A DNA stretch of 64,000 nt from Sphingosinicella sp. BN140058 (lineage in GTDB: Bacteria > Pseudomonadota > Alphaproteobacteria > Sphingomonadales > Sphingomonadaceae). The notes beneath the pieces are model-generated. The model saw nothing but the letters and a program-made list of their open reading frames with translations. It had not been told where the DNA came from and did not search any database. A program made the translations under genes and the position numbers. Positions 9,162 to 18,130 of this stretch are shown here, in pieces; position 1 is the first letter of the stretch, and every line of letters starts with the position of its first letter. The stretch spans positions 2,613,501 through 2,677,500 of the forward strand of contig NZ_CP035501.1 of assembly GCF_004135585.1 (NCBI RefSeq), given 5' to 3'.

Positions 9162-10646
9162 TCAGCCCTCGCCGCGGCGGTGGCGTTCGAGCTCGTCGCC
9201 GACGAGCCGCACGATGTGGATCACGTTCGTCGATCCCGGAGTGCCGAACGGAACGCCGGCAGTGATGATGATCCGCTGTCCGCCTTTCGCGATGCCGTGG
9301 CGCAGCGCCATGCGCTTGGCTTTGGCGATCATCTCCTCGAAGCTGGCGACGTCGCGGGTGCGTACCGAATGAGCGCCCCACAGCAGGCCCAGCCGCCGCG
9401 CCGTCCGTTCCGACGGCGTCAGCACCAGCATCGGCACCGCCGGCCGTTCGCGCGACAGGCGGCGGGCGGTCGAGCCGGAGGAGGTGAAGCAGACGATCGC
9501 GGCCGCGCTGACCGTGTCGACCATCGTGTTGACCGCATGTGCGATCGCGTCGGCGGTGGTCGATTCGGGCAGGGTCTCGGTGAAGTGGACGCGGGCGGAG
9601 TAGCTCGGATCCGCTTCGACGGTGGTGCCGATCCGGTCCATGATCGTCACCGCCTCGATCGGGAAGGAGCCCGACGCACTCTCCGCGGACAGCATCACCG
9701 CGTCGGCGCCGTCATAGACGGCGGTGGCGACGTCGGAGACTTCGGCCCGGGTCGGAGACGGCGACGTGATCATCGATTCGAGCATCTGCGTCGCGACCAC
9801 CACCGGGCGGCCGAGCCGGCGCGCGGCTTCGACGATCCGCTTCTGGAACGGCGGCACCTGCTCGGGCGGCAGCTCGACCCCCAGGTCTCCGCGCGCGACC
9901 ATCACCGCATCGGCAAGCTCGAGAATGCCTTCCAGCCGCTCGATCGCGGCGGGCTTCTCGATCTTGGCGAGCAGGGCGGCCTTGCCGGCGATCAGGCGCC
10001 GCGCCTCGGCAACGTCTTCGGGTCGCTGGACGAACGAGAGGGCGATCCAGTCGACGCCATGTTCGAGCGCAAACACCAGGTCGGCCCGATCCTTTTCGGT
10101 CAGAGCGGCGAGCGGCAGCACCACGTCGGGGACGTTCAGGCCCTTGTTGTTGGAGATCCGGCCGCCGACCTCGACGACCGCCTCGATCCGGTCCGGGGTG
10201 GCGGTGACGACGCGCTGGACGATCTTGCCGTCGTCGATGAGCAGGCGGGTGCCCGGTTCGACGCCCTGGAAGATCTCCTTGTGCGGCAGATTGGCGCGGG
10301 TGGCGTCACCCGGCGTCTCATCGCGGTCGAAGACGAAGGTCTGTCCATTTTCCAGCATCGCGCCGCCGTCCGCGAACCGTCCGACGCGAAGCTTGGGCCC
10401 CTGCAGATCGGCCAGGATCGTGGTCGGCCGGTCGAGTTCCTTCTCGAGCGCTCGAATCGTCTCGATGCGGCGGAGGTGGTCGGCGTGGTTGCCGTGGCTC
10501 ATGTTGAGCCGGAAGGCGTCGACCCCCGCTTCCGCAAGCTTGCGGATCATCTCGGGCGAATCGCTCGCCGGCCCGATCGTTGCGAGAATGCGAACCTTGC
10601 GGGTGCGCGGGGTGAATCTGCTGGGGGTCGTTTCGCTGTGGGGCAT
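9162..10646 (-). CDS. pyk: Pyruvate kinase
   Basis: Transfers phosphate from phosphoenolpyruvate to ADP, the last step of glycolysis. The 494-residue protein opens with KVRILATIGPASDSPEMIR and contains RLNMSHGNHADH, ADLQGPKLRVG, the KIEKPAAIE substrate Lys/Glu segment and MVARGDLGVELP. The C-terminal allosteric domain (from about residue 360) includes CFTSSGSTARRLSRERP. The start at 10646 gives a normal N-terminus (MPHSETTPSRFTPRTRKV); the frame extends 27 codons further upstream without family similarity. It converges with nnrD. Confidence 0.95.
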   Translation of the reverse strand: MPHSETTPSRFTPRTRKVRILATIGPASDSPEMIRKLAEAGVDAFRLNMSHGNHADHLRRIETIRALEKELDRPTTILADLQGPKLRVGRFADGGAMLENGQTFVFDRDETPGDATRANLPHKEIFQGVEPGTRLLIDDGKIVQRVVTATPDRIEAVVEVGGRISNNKGLNVPDVVLPLAALTEKDRADLVFALEHGVDWIALSFVQRPEDVAEARRLIAGKAALLAKIEKPAAIERLEGILELADAVMVARGDLGVELPPEQVPPFQKRIVEAARRLGRPVVVATQMLESMITSPSPTRAEVSDVATAVYDGADAVMLSAESASGSFPIEAVTIMDRIGTTVEADPSYSARVHFTETLPESTTADAIAHAVNTMVDTVSAAAIVCFTSSGSTARRLSRERPAVPMLVLTPSERTARRLGLLWGAHSVRTRDVASFEEMIAKAKRMALRHGIAKGGQRIIITAGVPFGTPGSTNVIHIVRLVGDELERHRRGEG

Positions 10647-10779
10647 CGGCCCGGCCAATAACCACTCTGGCAAGCGTTTCAACCCGCCGCAGACGTGCAA
10701 TCCCCGTCTTGAGCGCGGCGCCGCCAATGCTTAGACGCGCGGCTTCATCGCATTTCACCACATCATCGGGGTAGGGCAT

Positions 10780-11022
10780 ATGGCAGAAGGTACGGTCGCG
10801 GCCGAAGAACTGAGGCTGCTCATCGAGCGCATCGAGCGACTCGAAGAGGAAAAGAAGGCGATCGCGGACGACGTCAAGGACGTCTATCTCGAAGCGAAAT
10901 CGCGCGGCTACGACACCAAGACGATGCGCACGATCATTCGCCTGCGCAAGATGGAGGCGCATGCGCGCCAGGAAGCGGATGCGCTGCTCGAAACCTACAA
11001 GGCTGCTCTCGGCATCGAATAA
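10780..11022 (+). CDS. gapR: DUF2312 / GapR-family DNA-binding protein
   Basis: An 80-residue cytosolic protein of the DUF2312 family, whose Caulobacter member GapR binds overtwisted DNA ahead of replication and transcription forks. The sequence is almost wholly helical: a coiled-coil-like N-terminal part ([20 protein letters not shown]) and a basic C-terminal part ([19 protein letters not shown]). It is restricted to Alphaproteobacteria, so it is also a taxonomic marker. It lies alone, followed by a strong terminator hairpin. Orthology to gapR is by family; function here is inferred. Confidence 0.85.
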   Translation: MAEGTVAAEELRLLIERIERLEEEKKAIADDVKDVYLEAKSRGYDTKTMRTIIRLRKMEAHARQEADALLETYKAALGIE

Positions 11023-11045
11023 GCGCGGATCGTTGGGGGGCGAAG

Positions 11046-11078
11046 GGGCCGGCGCGCGGAAACGTGCGCTGGCCCTTT
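11046..11078 (+). terminator. Terminator after the gapR-like gene
   Basis: A 13-bp GC-rich stem with two mismatches (11046-11058 with 11063-11075), closed by a GAAA tetraloop and followed by TTT. It lies 24 nt after the stop. Confidence 0.65.
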
Positions 11079-11152
11079 CGCATTGCGCGCGTCCGCTTTC
11101 GTCGCTTAGAGAGCGGACCCATATTCCACTTCAGCGAAGGTGAGTTTCGGCG

Positions 11153-11896
11153 ATGGCCGGCCACAGCAAATTCAAGAACATCATGCACCGCAAGGGCGCG
11201 CAGGACAAAAAGCGCTCGGCGATGTTTTCGAAGCTCTCCCGCGAAATCACCGTCGCGGCAAAGATGGGCACGCCCGATCCGGCGATGAACCCGCGCCTGC
11301 GCGCGGCGGTGCTCGCCGCGAAGGCGCAGTCGATGCCCAAGGACAACATCCAGCGCGCGATCGAGAAGGCCTCGGGCGGCGACGCCGAGAATTACGAGGA
11401 TGTTCGCTATGAAGGCTTTGGTCCGGGCGGCGTGTCGCTGATCGTCGAGGCGCTGACCGACAATCGCAACCGAACCGCCACCAACGTCCGCACCAGCTTT
11501 TCCAAGAATGGCGGCAACCTCGGTGCGTCCGGATCGGTCAGCCACGGCTTCGACCGGCTCGGCCTGATCACCTATCCCGCGGGCGCGGGCAGCGCCGACG
11601 CGGTGCTGGAGGCGGCGATCGAGGCCGGCGCCGAGGACGTCGAATCGGACGAGGACGGCCACCAGATCTGGACTGCCCAGGAGAGCCTGCACGAAGTCGC
11701 CAAGGCGCTCGAAGCGACGCTCGGCGAAGCGGAAAGCACCAAGCTGGCCTGGCGCCCCCAAACTCCGGTCGACGTCGACGGCGACGCCGCCGGCCAGCTC
11801 TTCAAGCTGATCGATGCGCTGGAGGATGACGACGACATCCAGACCGTCTGGGGCAATTACGAAGTCTCCGACGAAGTCATGGAGAAATTGGGGTAA
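11153..11896 (+). CDS. yebC: YebC/PmpR-family translation or transcription factor
   Basis: A 247-residue cytosolic protein beginning [21 protein letters not shown], the hallmark of the TACO1/YebC family. Members were described as transcriptional regulators and, more recently, as factors that help ribosomes through difficult sequences. [19 protein letters not shown] and [15 protein letters not shown] are conserved segments, and acidic residues cluster near the C-terminus. It is the usual neighbour of ruvC; here the two are separated by the DUF559 element. Confidence 0.95.
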   Translation: MAGHSKFKNIMHRKGAQDKKRSAMFSKLSREITVAAKMGTPDPAMNPRLRAAVLAAKAQSMPKDNIQRAIEKASGGDAENYEDVRYEGFGPGGVSLIVEALTDNRNRTATNVRTSFSKNGGNLGASGSVSHGFDRLGLITYPAGAGSADAVLEAAIEAGAEDVESDEDGHQIWTAQESLHEVAKALEATLGEAESTKLAWRPQTPVDVDGDAAGQLFKLIDALEDDDDIQTVWGNYEVSDEVMEKLG

Positions 11897-11904
11897 CGTT
11901 CAAG

Positions 11905-11944
11905 AAGCCCCTCCCCTTCAGGGGAGGGGTTGGGGTGGGGGAGT
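11905..11944. repeat. Left arm of the 40-bp inverted repeat
   Basis: Identical, inverted, to 12312-12351. It starts 8 nt after the yebC stop and contains a hairpin with 9-bp arms and a TTCA loop, so it may also terminate yebC transcription. Confidence 0.9.
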
Positions 11945-11946
11945 CC

Positions 11947-12366
11947 GTGACCAGGGAACAGGAGCTCCAGGAGCGCGCCCGCCGCATGCGCCGGGACCCG
12001 ACCGAACCGGAGAAACGGCTCTGGCGCCACCTGTCCAACTCTCAGCTTCAAGGTTTCAAGTTCCGCCGACAGGCCGTAATGGACCCGTTCATTGCGGACT
12101 TCTTCTGTCCTGCAAAAGCGCTCATAATCGAGGTAGATGGGGACACCCATGATGCGGCGGCCGATCGCCGCCGCGACGGCCTCCTGTCTACACGAGGCTT
12201 CACCATCATTCGCTTCACCAATCAGGACGTAATGACCAATATGGACGGCGTGTTGATTACGATCCTTGATCGGCTGCGCGCCTTACCGGACAGATGGGCT
12301 GGACGAACCGAACTCCCCCACCCCAACCCCTCCCCTGAAGGGGAGGGGCTTTTGAAGGCAGGCTGA
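11947..12366 (+). CDS. DUF559 (Vsr-like endonuclease fold) protein
   Basis: A protein of about 139 residues of the DUF559 family, which is related to very-short-patch-repair and restriction-endonuclease-like folds. Visible features are [21 protein letters not shown], typical of the N-terminus (here split: [21 protein letters not shown]), then [22 protein letters not shown], where D and E-x-D fit a PD-(D/E)xK-like site (IADFF, IEVDGD). The end [12 protein letters not shown] is encoded by the right inverted repeat. The GTG at 11947 lies just outside the left arm; a GTG at 11935 inside the arm is an alternative. Nuclease activity is not proven for this family. Confidence 0.75.
   Translation: MTREQELQERARRMRRDPTEPEKRLWRHLSNSQLQGFKFRRQAVMDPFIADFFCPAKALIIEVDGDTHDAAADRRRDGLLSTRGFTIIRFTNQDVMTNMDGVLITILDRLRALPDRWAGRTELPHPNPSPEGEGLLKAG
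12312..12351. repeat. Right arm of the 40-bp inverted repeat
   Basis: Exact reverse complement of 11905-11944. It encodes the C-terminal [11 protein letters not shown] residues of the DUF559 protein and ends 16 nt before the ruvC start, where its hairpin could affect ruvC expression. Confidence 0.9.
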
Positions 12367-12367
12367 C

Positions 12368-12865
12368 GTGATCATTCTCGGTCTCGATCCCGGGCTCGGC
12401 TGCACCGGCTGGGGCGTCATCCGGGCCGAGGGCAATCGCCTCAGCCACGTTGCCAACGGCCATGTCCGCACCGATTCGAAGCTCGCCCTGCCGGCGCGGC
12501 TCACCCTGTTGCACGAAGCGTTGCTCGCCATCCTGGACGATCATCATCCGCAGGCGGCCGCGGTGGAGGAAGTGTTCGTCAACGACAATCCGCAATCGAC
12601 CCTGAAGCTCGGTCAGGCTCGCGGCGTCATCCTGCTCGCGGCTGCGCGCAGCGGGCTCGATGTCGGCGAATATGCACCGCGGCTGGTCAAGAAGGCGGTG
12701 GTCGGCACCGGCGGCGCCGACAAGGTCCAGATCCATGCGATGGTCGGTCGGCTGCTGCCGGGCGTGAAGATCGCCGGCGCCGATGCCGCCGATGCGCTCG
12801 CCGTCGCGATCACTCACGCCCATCATCTCGCCAGCGCCCGCGCACTCGGGAGTCACGCCGCATGA
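12368..12865 (+). CDS. ruvC: Holliday junction resolvase RuvC
   Basis: Endonuclease that cuts Holliday junctions with RuvAB during recombination and repair. The 165-residue protein starts (GTG) [16 protein letters not shown] with the first catalytic Asp. [20 protein letters not shown] holds the catalytic Glu (VEEVFV), and [15 protein letters not shown] the C-terminal acidic pair. The stop overlaps the ruvA start by 4 nt. The start lies 16 nt after the DUF559 inverted repeat, so its natural leader has been replaced or displaced. Confidence 0.95.
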   Translation: MIILGLDPGLGCTGWGVIRAEGNRLSHVANGHVRTDSKLALPARLTLLHEALLAILDDHHPQAAAVEEVFVNDNPQSTLKLGQARGVILLAAARSGLDVGEYAPRLVKKAVVGTGGADKVQIHAMVGRLLPGVKIAGADAADALAVAITHAHHLASARALGSHAA

Positions 12866-13464
12866 TCGCGAAGTTGCGCGGCAAGCTCGACGGCTTCACT
12901 GCCGATCATGCGGTGATCGACGTCAATGGCGTCGGCTATCTCGTCTTCGCCTCGTCGCGAACCCTCTCCGCTCTGGGCGCGATCGGCAACGAGGTCGTCG
13001 TTCACACCGAAATGCAGGTGTCGGAAGACGACATCAGGCTGATCGGATTTGCCAGTGGCGAGGAGCGGGACTGGTTCCGTCTTCTCACCTCGGTCCAGGG
13101 CGTCGGCACCCGCGTCGCGCTGGCCCTGCTGTCGGCGCTGTCGGGCGACGAACTCCACCGCGCGATCGCCAGCGGCGATCATCGCATGCTCGGCCGCGCC
13201 AACGGAGTCGGCCCCAAGCTCGCCCAGCGCATCGCGCATGAACTCAAGGACAAGGCAGGCGGGGTCGTGCTCGGCACCGGCGCACCGGGCGTCGCGCCGC
13301 CGCCGCCCGGCAGCGTCAGCGCCGATGCCGTGTCGGCCCTCGCCAATCTCGGCTTCCGCCCCGCCGAAGCCGCTTCCGCCGTCGCCAAGGCTGAGGCTGA
13401 GCTCGGCCCCGGCGCCAGCCTCGACGCGCTGGTCCGCGCGGCGCTCAAGAAGGCCGCCCGATGA
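12862..13464 (+). CDS. ruvA: Holliday junction branch migration protein RuvA
   Basis: Junction-binding subunit of the RuvAB branch-migration motor. The 200-residue protein starts [26 protein letters not shown] (OB fold), followed by two helix-hairpin-helix motifs ([18 protein letters not shown] and [19 protein letters not shown]) and, after a Pro-rich linker near residues 143-152, the C-terminal domain that contacts RuvB. It overlaps ruvC and ruvB by 4 nt each, the usual tightly coupled operon. Confidence 0.97.
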   Translation: MIAKLRGKLDGFTADHAVIDVNGVGYLVFASSRTLSALGAIGNEVVVHTEMQVSEDDIRLIGFASGEERDWFRLLTSVQGVGTRVALALLSALSGDELHRAIASGDHRMLGRANGVGPKLAQRIAHELKDKAGGVVLGTGAPGVAPPPPGSVSADAVSALANLGFRPAEAASAVAKAEAELGPGASLDALVRAALKKAAR

Positions 13465-14483
13465 CCGACCCCGATCGTCTGCTGAGCGGCAACCGCAAGC
13501 CCGAGGACATCGATGTTGCGCTGCGGCCCAAGACGCTGGAGGATTTCGTCGGCCAGAAGGCGGCGCGCGAGAATCTGCGCGTGTTCATCGAGGCGGCGAA
13601 AAGCCGCGGCGATGCGCTCGATCACGTCCTCTTCTTTGGCCCGCCAGGCCTCGGCAAGACCACGCTCGCCCAGATTATCGCCCGCGAGCTCGGCGTCGGC
13701 TTCCGCGCCACGTCGGGGCCGGTGATCGCCAAATCGGGCGATCTCGCCGCCTTGCTCACCAATCTCGAGGATGGCGACGTCCTGTTCATCGACGAGATCC
13801 ACCGGATGAGCCCGGCGGTCGAGGAAGTGCTCTATCCGGCGATGGAGGATCGCGCGCTCGATCTGATGATCGGCGAGGGCCCGTCGGCGCGCTCGGTGCG
13901 GATCGATCTGCCGCGCTTCACCCTGGTCGGTGCGACCACCCGTCAGGGACTGATTACGACGCCGCTGCGCGACCGCTTCGGCATTCCCGTGCGGCTCAAT
14001 TTCTACACGGTGGAGGAACTGGAGCAGGTCGTCCGCCGTGCCGCGCGCCTGCTCGATCTGCCGCTGACGCAGGATGGCGCCCACGAAGTCGCGCGGCGCT
14101 CCCGCGGCACCCCGCGCATTGCCGGGCGGCTGCTGCGGCGGGTGCGCGATTTCGCCCATGCCGCCGCCAATACCGAAGTCGATGCGAAGGCAGCCGACGT
14201 CGCACTCACCCGGATGGAGGTCGATCAGCTCGGCCTCGACGCAATGGACCGGCGCTATCTCCACATGATCGCCGACATCTACAAGGGCGGGCCGGTCGGC
14301 GTCGAAACGCTGGCCGCCGGTCTCTCGGAACCAAGGGACACGATCGAGGAAGTGATCGAGCCCTACCTGATTCAGCTGGGGCTGATCGCGCGCACCGCCC
14401 GGGGCCGCTGTCTGACCGGCCGCGCCTGGACCCATCTCGGGCTGACGCCGCCGCGCACGGCACAGGATGGATTGTTCGACTGA
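13461..14483 (+). CDS. ruvB: Holliday junction branch migration ATPase RuvB
   Basis: AAA+ helicase motor of RuvAB. At 340 residues it has the normal length. It contains [11 protein letters not shown], the Walker [12 protein letters not shown], Walker [12 protein letters not shown], sensor 1 GATTRQG and the arginine-finger region PLRDRFGI, plus the C-terminal winged-helix domain ending near [13 protein letters not shown]. It is the last gene of the ruvCAB operon; a DUF3089 pseudogene begins 17 nt later. Confidence 0.97.
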   Translation: MTDPDRLLSGNRKPEDIDVALRPKTLEDFVGQKAARENLRVFIEAAKSRGDALDHVLFFGPPGLGKTTLAQIIARELGVGFRATSGPVIAKSGDLAALLTNLEDGDVLFIDEIHRMSPAVEEVLYPAMEDRALDLMIGEGPSARSVRIDLPRFTLVGATTRQGLITTPLRDRFGIPVRLNFYTVEELEQVVRRAARLLDLPLTQDGAHEVARRSRGTPRIAGRLLRRVRDFAHAAANTEVDAKAADVALTRMEVDQLGLDAMDRRYLHMIADIYKGGPVGVETLAAGLSEPRDTIEEVIEPYLIQLGLIARTARGRCLTGRAWTHLGLTPPRTAQDGLFD

Positions 14484-14500
14484 GGAAAGGAACGCGGTCG

Positions 14501-15704
14501 ATGAGGTTCATCATTGCGGCCGCCGCCGCGCTTGCGACCGCCGCACCGCTCGCGGCGCAACCGGCGTCCGCTGGGCCCGATTACAGCCAGGACGCGGCCT
14601 GGCTTTGCCTGCCGGGACGCGGCGACGTCTGTTCCCGTCCGCTCGGCACCGCGGCCCTGAACCCCAACGGCTATGGCTCGCTCGGGGAGGTGCTGCCTGC
14701 AAAGGATCCGCCGGCCGACTGCTTCTACGTCTATCCGACGGTCTCGCGCGATCCGGGCCTGAGCAGCGATCTTTCGGCGGGACCGGAGGAGGCGGCCGCC
14801 GCACTGACCCAGTTCGCCCGCTTCGGCGCGGTCTGCCGAACCTTCGCGCCGGTCTATCGCCAGGCGACCCTGGCCTCGATCCCGCGCGCTTGCCGGCGAG
14901 GACGTCCAGCCGGCCTTCGCGCTCGCTTATGGCGATGTGCTGGCCGCCTGGCGCGAGTTCCTCGCGCACCGCAACAAGGGGCGGCCGTTCGTGCTGATCG
15001 GCCACAGCCAGGGTTCGATCCTGCTCTCAAAGCTCCTTGCGGAGGAGATCGACGGCAAGCCCGCGGCCAAGAAGATGCTTTCGGCGATGCTGCTCGGGTG
15101 GACCGTCGAAGTCCCGGAGGGGAAGACTGTGGGCGGCACGTTCAAGGCGACGCCGCTCTGCACCCGCGTCGGCGAGACCGGCTGCGTCATCACCTACATG
15201 TCGTTCCGGGCCGAGACGCCGCCCCCGGCGGGATCGCTGTTCGGCCGGGCGCCCCGCCCGGGCATGACCGCAGGCTGCACCAACCCGGCCGCACTTGCGG
15301 GCGGAAGTGCGCCACTCGATTCCTACTGGTTCGCGATGCAGCCGCCGCGGCCGGGCGCCGAAGCGATCACCTGGTCGAAGGAGGGTGCTCCGCCGACACC
15401 TTTCCTGCGCACCGAGGGGTTGGTGAGCGGCACCTGCGTTCACGATGGTCAGGTCGGTTATCTCGCGATCACCGTCAACGCGGATCCGGCGGACGCCCGC
15501 ACCGATACGATCCCCGGCGATGTCTACATGCTCGGCAAGGTCAATCCCGGCTGGGGCTTGCACCTGATCGACGTCAACGTCGCCCAGGGCGATCTCATCC
15601 GCCTCGTCGAAGCGCAGGCCGCGGCCAAGGCGGACGGCGGGCGGGTCAGCGCAGCTCCAGCCAGGCGTAGCGCGAAAGCGCCGCGGCAAGCGCGACGGCC
15701 GTGA
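14501..15704 (+). pseudogene. Secreted DUF3089 alpha/beta-hydrolase, frameshifted
   Basis: The 5' part from ATG 14501 (ribosome site GAGGAAAGG) encodes a signal peptide (MRFIIAAAAALATAAPLAAQ) and a DUF3089-like N-terminal half (DCFYVYPTVSRDPGL, VCRTFAPVYRQATLA). After TLASI the similarity moves to another frame (RALAGEDVQPAFALAYGDV), which continues to 15704 with the nucleophile motif LIGHSQGS and PGDVYMLGKVNPGWGLHLID. One extra C in the CCC run at 14881-14883 explains the shift. It could be a real inactivation or a sequencing error. The 3' end overlaps the convergent membrane gene by 59 nt. Confidence 0.8.
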
Positions 15705-16065
15705 TCATGCGGATCGCATCCTGGACGCTGATCGGCCGGAACCAGTCGCCGGCATAGACCGCCACAGCGGAGAGCATGGCGGCGTAGAAGCCGGTAGCAA
15801 CGACGCTGGCGCGATTCAGCAGCGACAGTTCGTCGTTGATCAGGCGCCGGCGGTCACGGCCGGCGAACAGCGCCCCGCCCGAGGCGAGCACGATCATCCA
15901 CAGCAGGACGAGGACGATCCACGCCGCGCCGCGCGCGTTCGCATCGGAATAGGCGTGGTTGCCGAACTGAATCGCGCCATTGAGCAAGATGATCAGGGCA
16001 GCGGCGGCCATGATCAGGGCCCTGCTGCGCGAGTCCCGCTCGGCGCGCACGATCTTGTCGTTCAT
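15646..16065 (-). CDS. Small integral membrane protein, XRE-linked
   Basis: A 139-residue protein with about four hydrophobic segments (ALIMAAAALIILLNGAIQFG, AAWIVLVLLWMIVLASGGAL, SVVATGFYAAMLSAVAVYAG, ITAVALAAALS). The basic N-terminus (MNDKIVRAERDSRSR) favours ATG 16065; a longer frame upstream overlaps the XRE gene in Arg/Ser-rich nonsense. It follows the XRE regulator by 7 nt on the same strand, a common pairing in which the XRE protein may control the membrane gene. No function is recognised. Confidence 0.7.
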   Translation of the reverse strand: MNDKIVRAERDSRSRALIMAAAALIILLNGAIQFGNHAYSDANARGAAWIVLVLLWMIVLASGGALFAGRDRRRLINDELSLLNRASVVATGFYAAMLSAVAVYAGDWFRPISVQDAIRMITAVALAAALSRYAWLELR

Positions 16066-16072
16066 TCGTCTA

Positions 16073-16288
16073 TCACTCCGGCTCGCCCAGGGAGAAGAGC
16101 TGCTCCACGCTGCGGCCGAGCGCGCGGGCAAGCTTGAGGGCAAGGATCGTCGACGGCACGAACACGCCGTTCTCGACCGTGTTGATCGTCTTGCGACTGA
16201 CCCCCACCAGTTCGGCAAGGTCCGCCTGGGTCAAATTCTGCTCCGTCCGGAGCGCCCGCAGGCGGTTCGAGAGGGTCTCAGCCATCAC
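16073..16288 (-). CDS. XRE-family helix-turn-helix regulator
   Basis: A 71-residue DNA-binding protein consisting of little more than one HTH domain: SNRLRALRTEQNLTQADLAELVGVSR and KTINTVENGVFVPSTILALKLARALG (quoted in pieces: NLTQADLAELVGVSRKTIN is the recognition HTH). It matches the small YozG-like cytoplasmic regulators that precede membrane-protein genes. It probably controls its own operon. A 7-bp dyad lies about 150 nt upstream. Confidence 0.88.
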   Translation of the reverse strand: MMAETLSNRLRALRTEQNLTQADLAELVGVSRKTINTVENGVFVPSTILALKLARALGRSVEQLFSLGEPE

Positions 16289-16440
16289 CGGCCGTGCGGC
16301 GGGCGAGACGATCGCACGCCGCGAGCGTCGACATATCCCCGCGGATCGGCAGCACGCGCGCGCCCCGATCCGAAGCCCTTGCCGCCAGCATCACTGAAGC
16401 CTTGCCGATCATCTGCGAAGCCTTGTAACCTCTAGGTGAC

Positions 16441-16460
16441 ATGTAACCTTGGCGTTACAT
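16441..16460. promoter_or_regulatory. Dyad operator candidate upstream of XRE and ybgC-tol genes
   Basis: ATGTAAC-N6-GTTACAT is a perfect 7-bp inverted repeat. An extra GTAAC half-site lies at 16425-16429, and GAAGCC(C)TTG repeats occur at 16372, 16396 and 16417. It sits in the 225-nt divergent gap, about 77 nt before ybgC. The regulator is unknown. Confidence 0.4.
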
Positions 16461-16536
16461 CGGGTCAATTGCATTTTCACAGCCAGCGGCCCGTTAACGC
16501 TTTCCCCCTGCGGTGCGGGTGGTTAGAGCCGCCGGG

Positions 16537-16992
16537 GTGACGATCGGAGAGAGTTTGCGCCCGGCCGAAGGCAGGTTCGAGGGGAGGACCCATCATTTCC
16601 CCCTGCGCGTCTATTTCGAGGACACCGATGTCGCAGGCATCGTCTACTACGCGAACTATCTGCGCTTCATGGAGCGCGCGCGCTCGGATCTGCTGCGCGC
16701 GCTCGACATCGATCAGCGCGGCACGCTGGAGGCGGGCGAGGGCGTCTATGCGGTCGCCGACGTGTCGATCCGCTACAAGCTGCCGGCCAAGCTCGGCGAC
16801 GATCTGCGGATCGTAACCGAGCTCCAGGAGATCCGCGCGGCGAGCGTGCTCATTCATCAACGGGTCATGCGCGGCGAGGAAATGCTCACCGACGCATTGG
16901 TGACGGCGGCGTTTCTCAGTCCCGAAGGCCGTCCCAAGCGCCAGCCGCGTGCGTGGGTCGAACGGTTCGAGCGGTTGCAAGGAGAGGTTTGA
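16537..16992 (+). CDS. ybgC: Tol-Pal-associated acyl-CoA thioesterase YbgC
   Basis: Hot-dog-fold thioesterase that heads the tol-pal operon in many proteobacteria; in other species it acts on short acyl-CoA or contacts lipid enzymes. HHFPLRVYFEDTDVAGIVYYANYLRFMERARSDLL contains the catalytic Asp in the DTDVAGIVYYANY signature. GTG 16537 gives a 151-residue protein; GTG 16513 and TTG 16552 are alternatives, since none has a clear ribosome site. It ends 2 nt before the tolQ start. Confidence 0.9.
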   Translation: MTIGESLRPAEGRFEGRTHHFPLRVYFEDTDVAGIVYYANYLRFMERARSDLLRALDIDQRGTLEAGEGVYAVADVSIRYKLPAKLGDDLRIVTELQEIRAASVLIHQRVMRGEEMLTDALVTAAFLSPEGRPKRQPRAWVERFERLQGEV

Positions 16993-16994
16993 GA

Positions 16995-17684
16995 GTGGCC
17001 AATGTCGAACTGGCGGGTGGTGCAGTGTCGCCCGTCGCTCTGTTTCTTCAAGCGGACATCATCGTCAAATCGGTGATGATCGGCCTTCTGCTCGCCAGCC
17101 TGTGGACCTGGGCGATCATCATCGGTCACTGGCTGAAGGTTCGCCGGCTGTCGTCGGAGAGCGAACGTTTCGAGAAGGATTTCTGGAAGGCGGACGATAT
17201 CGACCGCTTCTACGAGCAGCGCGGCAAGGTCGACACGCCGAGCGCCAAGGTGTTTGCCGCCGGCATCGCCGAATGGCGCCGCTCCACCGCCGGCAGCAAG
17301 GTCGATCGCGAGGGTACGAGGGCGCGGCTTGCAGTCGCGATGCACAGTGCGGTCGGCGCCGAGGTCGATCGCATCGCCAGCCGGCTCAACATACTGGCGA
17401 CGGTCGGATCGGTGGCGCCTTTCGTGGGCCTGTTCGGCACCGTGTGGGGCATCATGCGCAGCTTCACGTCGATCGCCGGCGCCAACAATACCAGCCTGGC
17501 GGTGGTTGCGCCCGGCATCGCGGAGGCGCTGTTCGCCACCGCGCTCGGCCTGTTTGCGGCGATTCCGGCGGTCATCGCCTATAACCGCATGACCTACGGC
17601 GTGAACCGGATCGAAGCGCGCCTCCAGCGCTTCGCCGACGGCTTCCACGGCACGTTGAGCCGCGAACTGGATCAAGAGGGCTGA
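16995..17684 (+). CDS. tolQ: Tol-Pal system proton channel subunit TolQ
   Basis: Inner-membrane MotA/TolQ/ExbB protein that with TolR uses the proton gradient to drive TolA in outer-membrane constriction. It is 229 residues with three hydrophobic segments: near residues 17-38 (IIVKSVMIGLLLASLWTWAI), and two in the conserved region LNILATVGSVAPFVGLFGTVWGIM and the A-rich EALFATALGLFAAIPAVIAYN (quoted in part). GTG 16995 was chosen because of GGAGAG at 16981-16986; an upstream in-frame ATG lies inside ybgC. Confidence 0.95.
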   Translation: MANVELAGGAVSPVALFLQADIIVKSVMIGLLLASLWTWAIIIGHWLKVRRLSSESERFEKDFWKADDIDRFYEQRGKVDTPSAKVFAAGIAEWRRSTAGSKVDREGTRARLAVAMHSAVGAEVDRIASRLNILATVGSVAPFVGLFGTVWGIMRSFTSIAGANNTSLAVVAPGIAEALFATALGLFAAIPAVIAYNRMTYGVNRIEARLQRFADGFHGTLSRELDQEG

Positions 17685-17686
17685 CG

Positions 17687-18129
<443 letters not shown>

Positions 18130-18130
<1 letters not shown>

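Larger units (their letters stand above)
11905..12351. mobile_element. Putative DUF559 element with perfect 40-bp terminal inverted repeats
   Basis: The 447-bp unit is bounded by a 40-bp arm at 11905-11944 and its exact reverse complement at 12312-12351. Each arm contains a 9-bp hairpin (CCCCTCCCC-TTCA-GGGGAGGGG at 11908-11929 in the left arm). The only gene inside is the DUF559 ORF, whose last codons lie in the right arm. It sits between yebC and ruvC, normally adjacent genes. The repeats resemble intergenic copies at 21022 and 32491. No flanking direct duplication is evident. Calling it mobile is inference from structure and position. Confidence 0.55.

Noticed and set aside
13049..15670. 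A very long (873-codon) open frame across ruvA, ruvB and beyond
   Set aside because: It is out of frame with ruvA and ruvB and encodes Arg/Pro-rich nonsense there. Only its last part, from 14501, is real (N-terminal half of the DUF3089 pseudogene).
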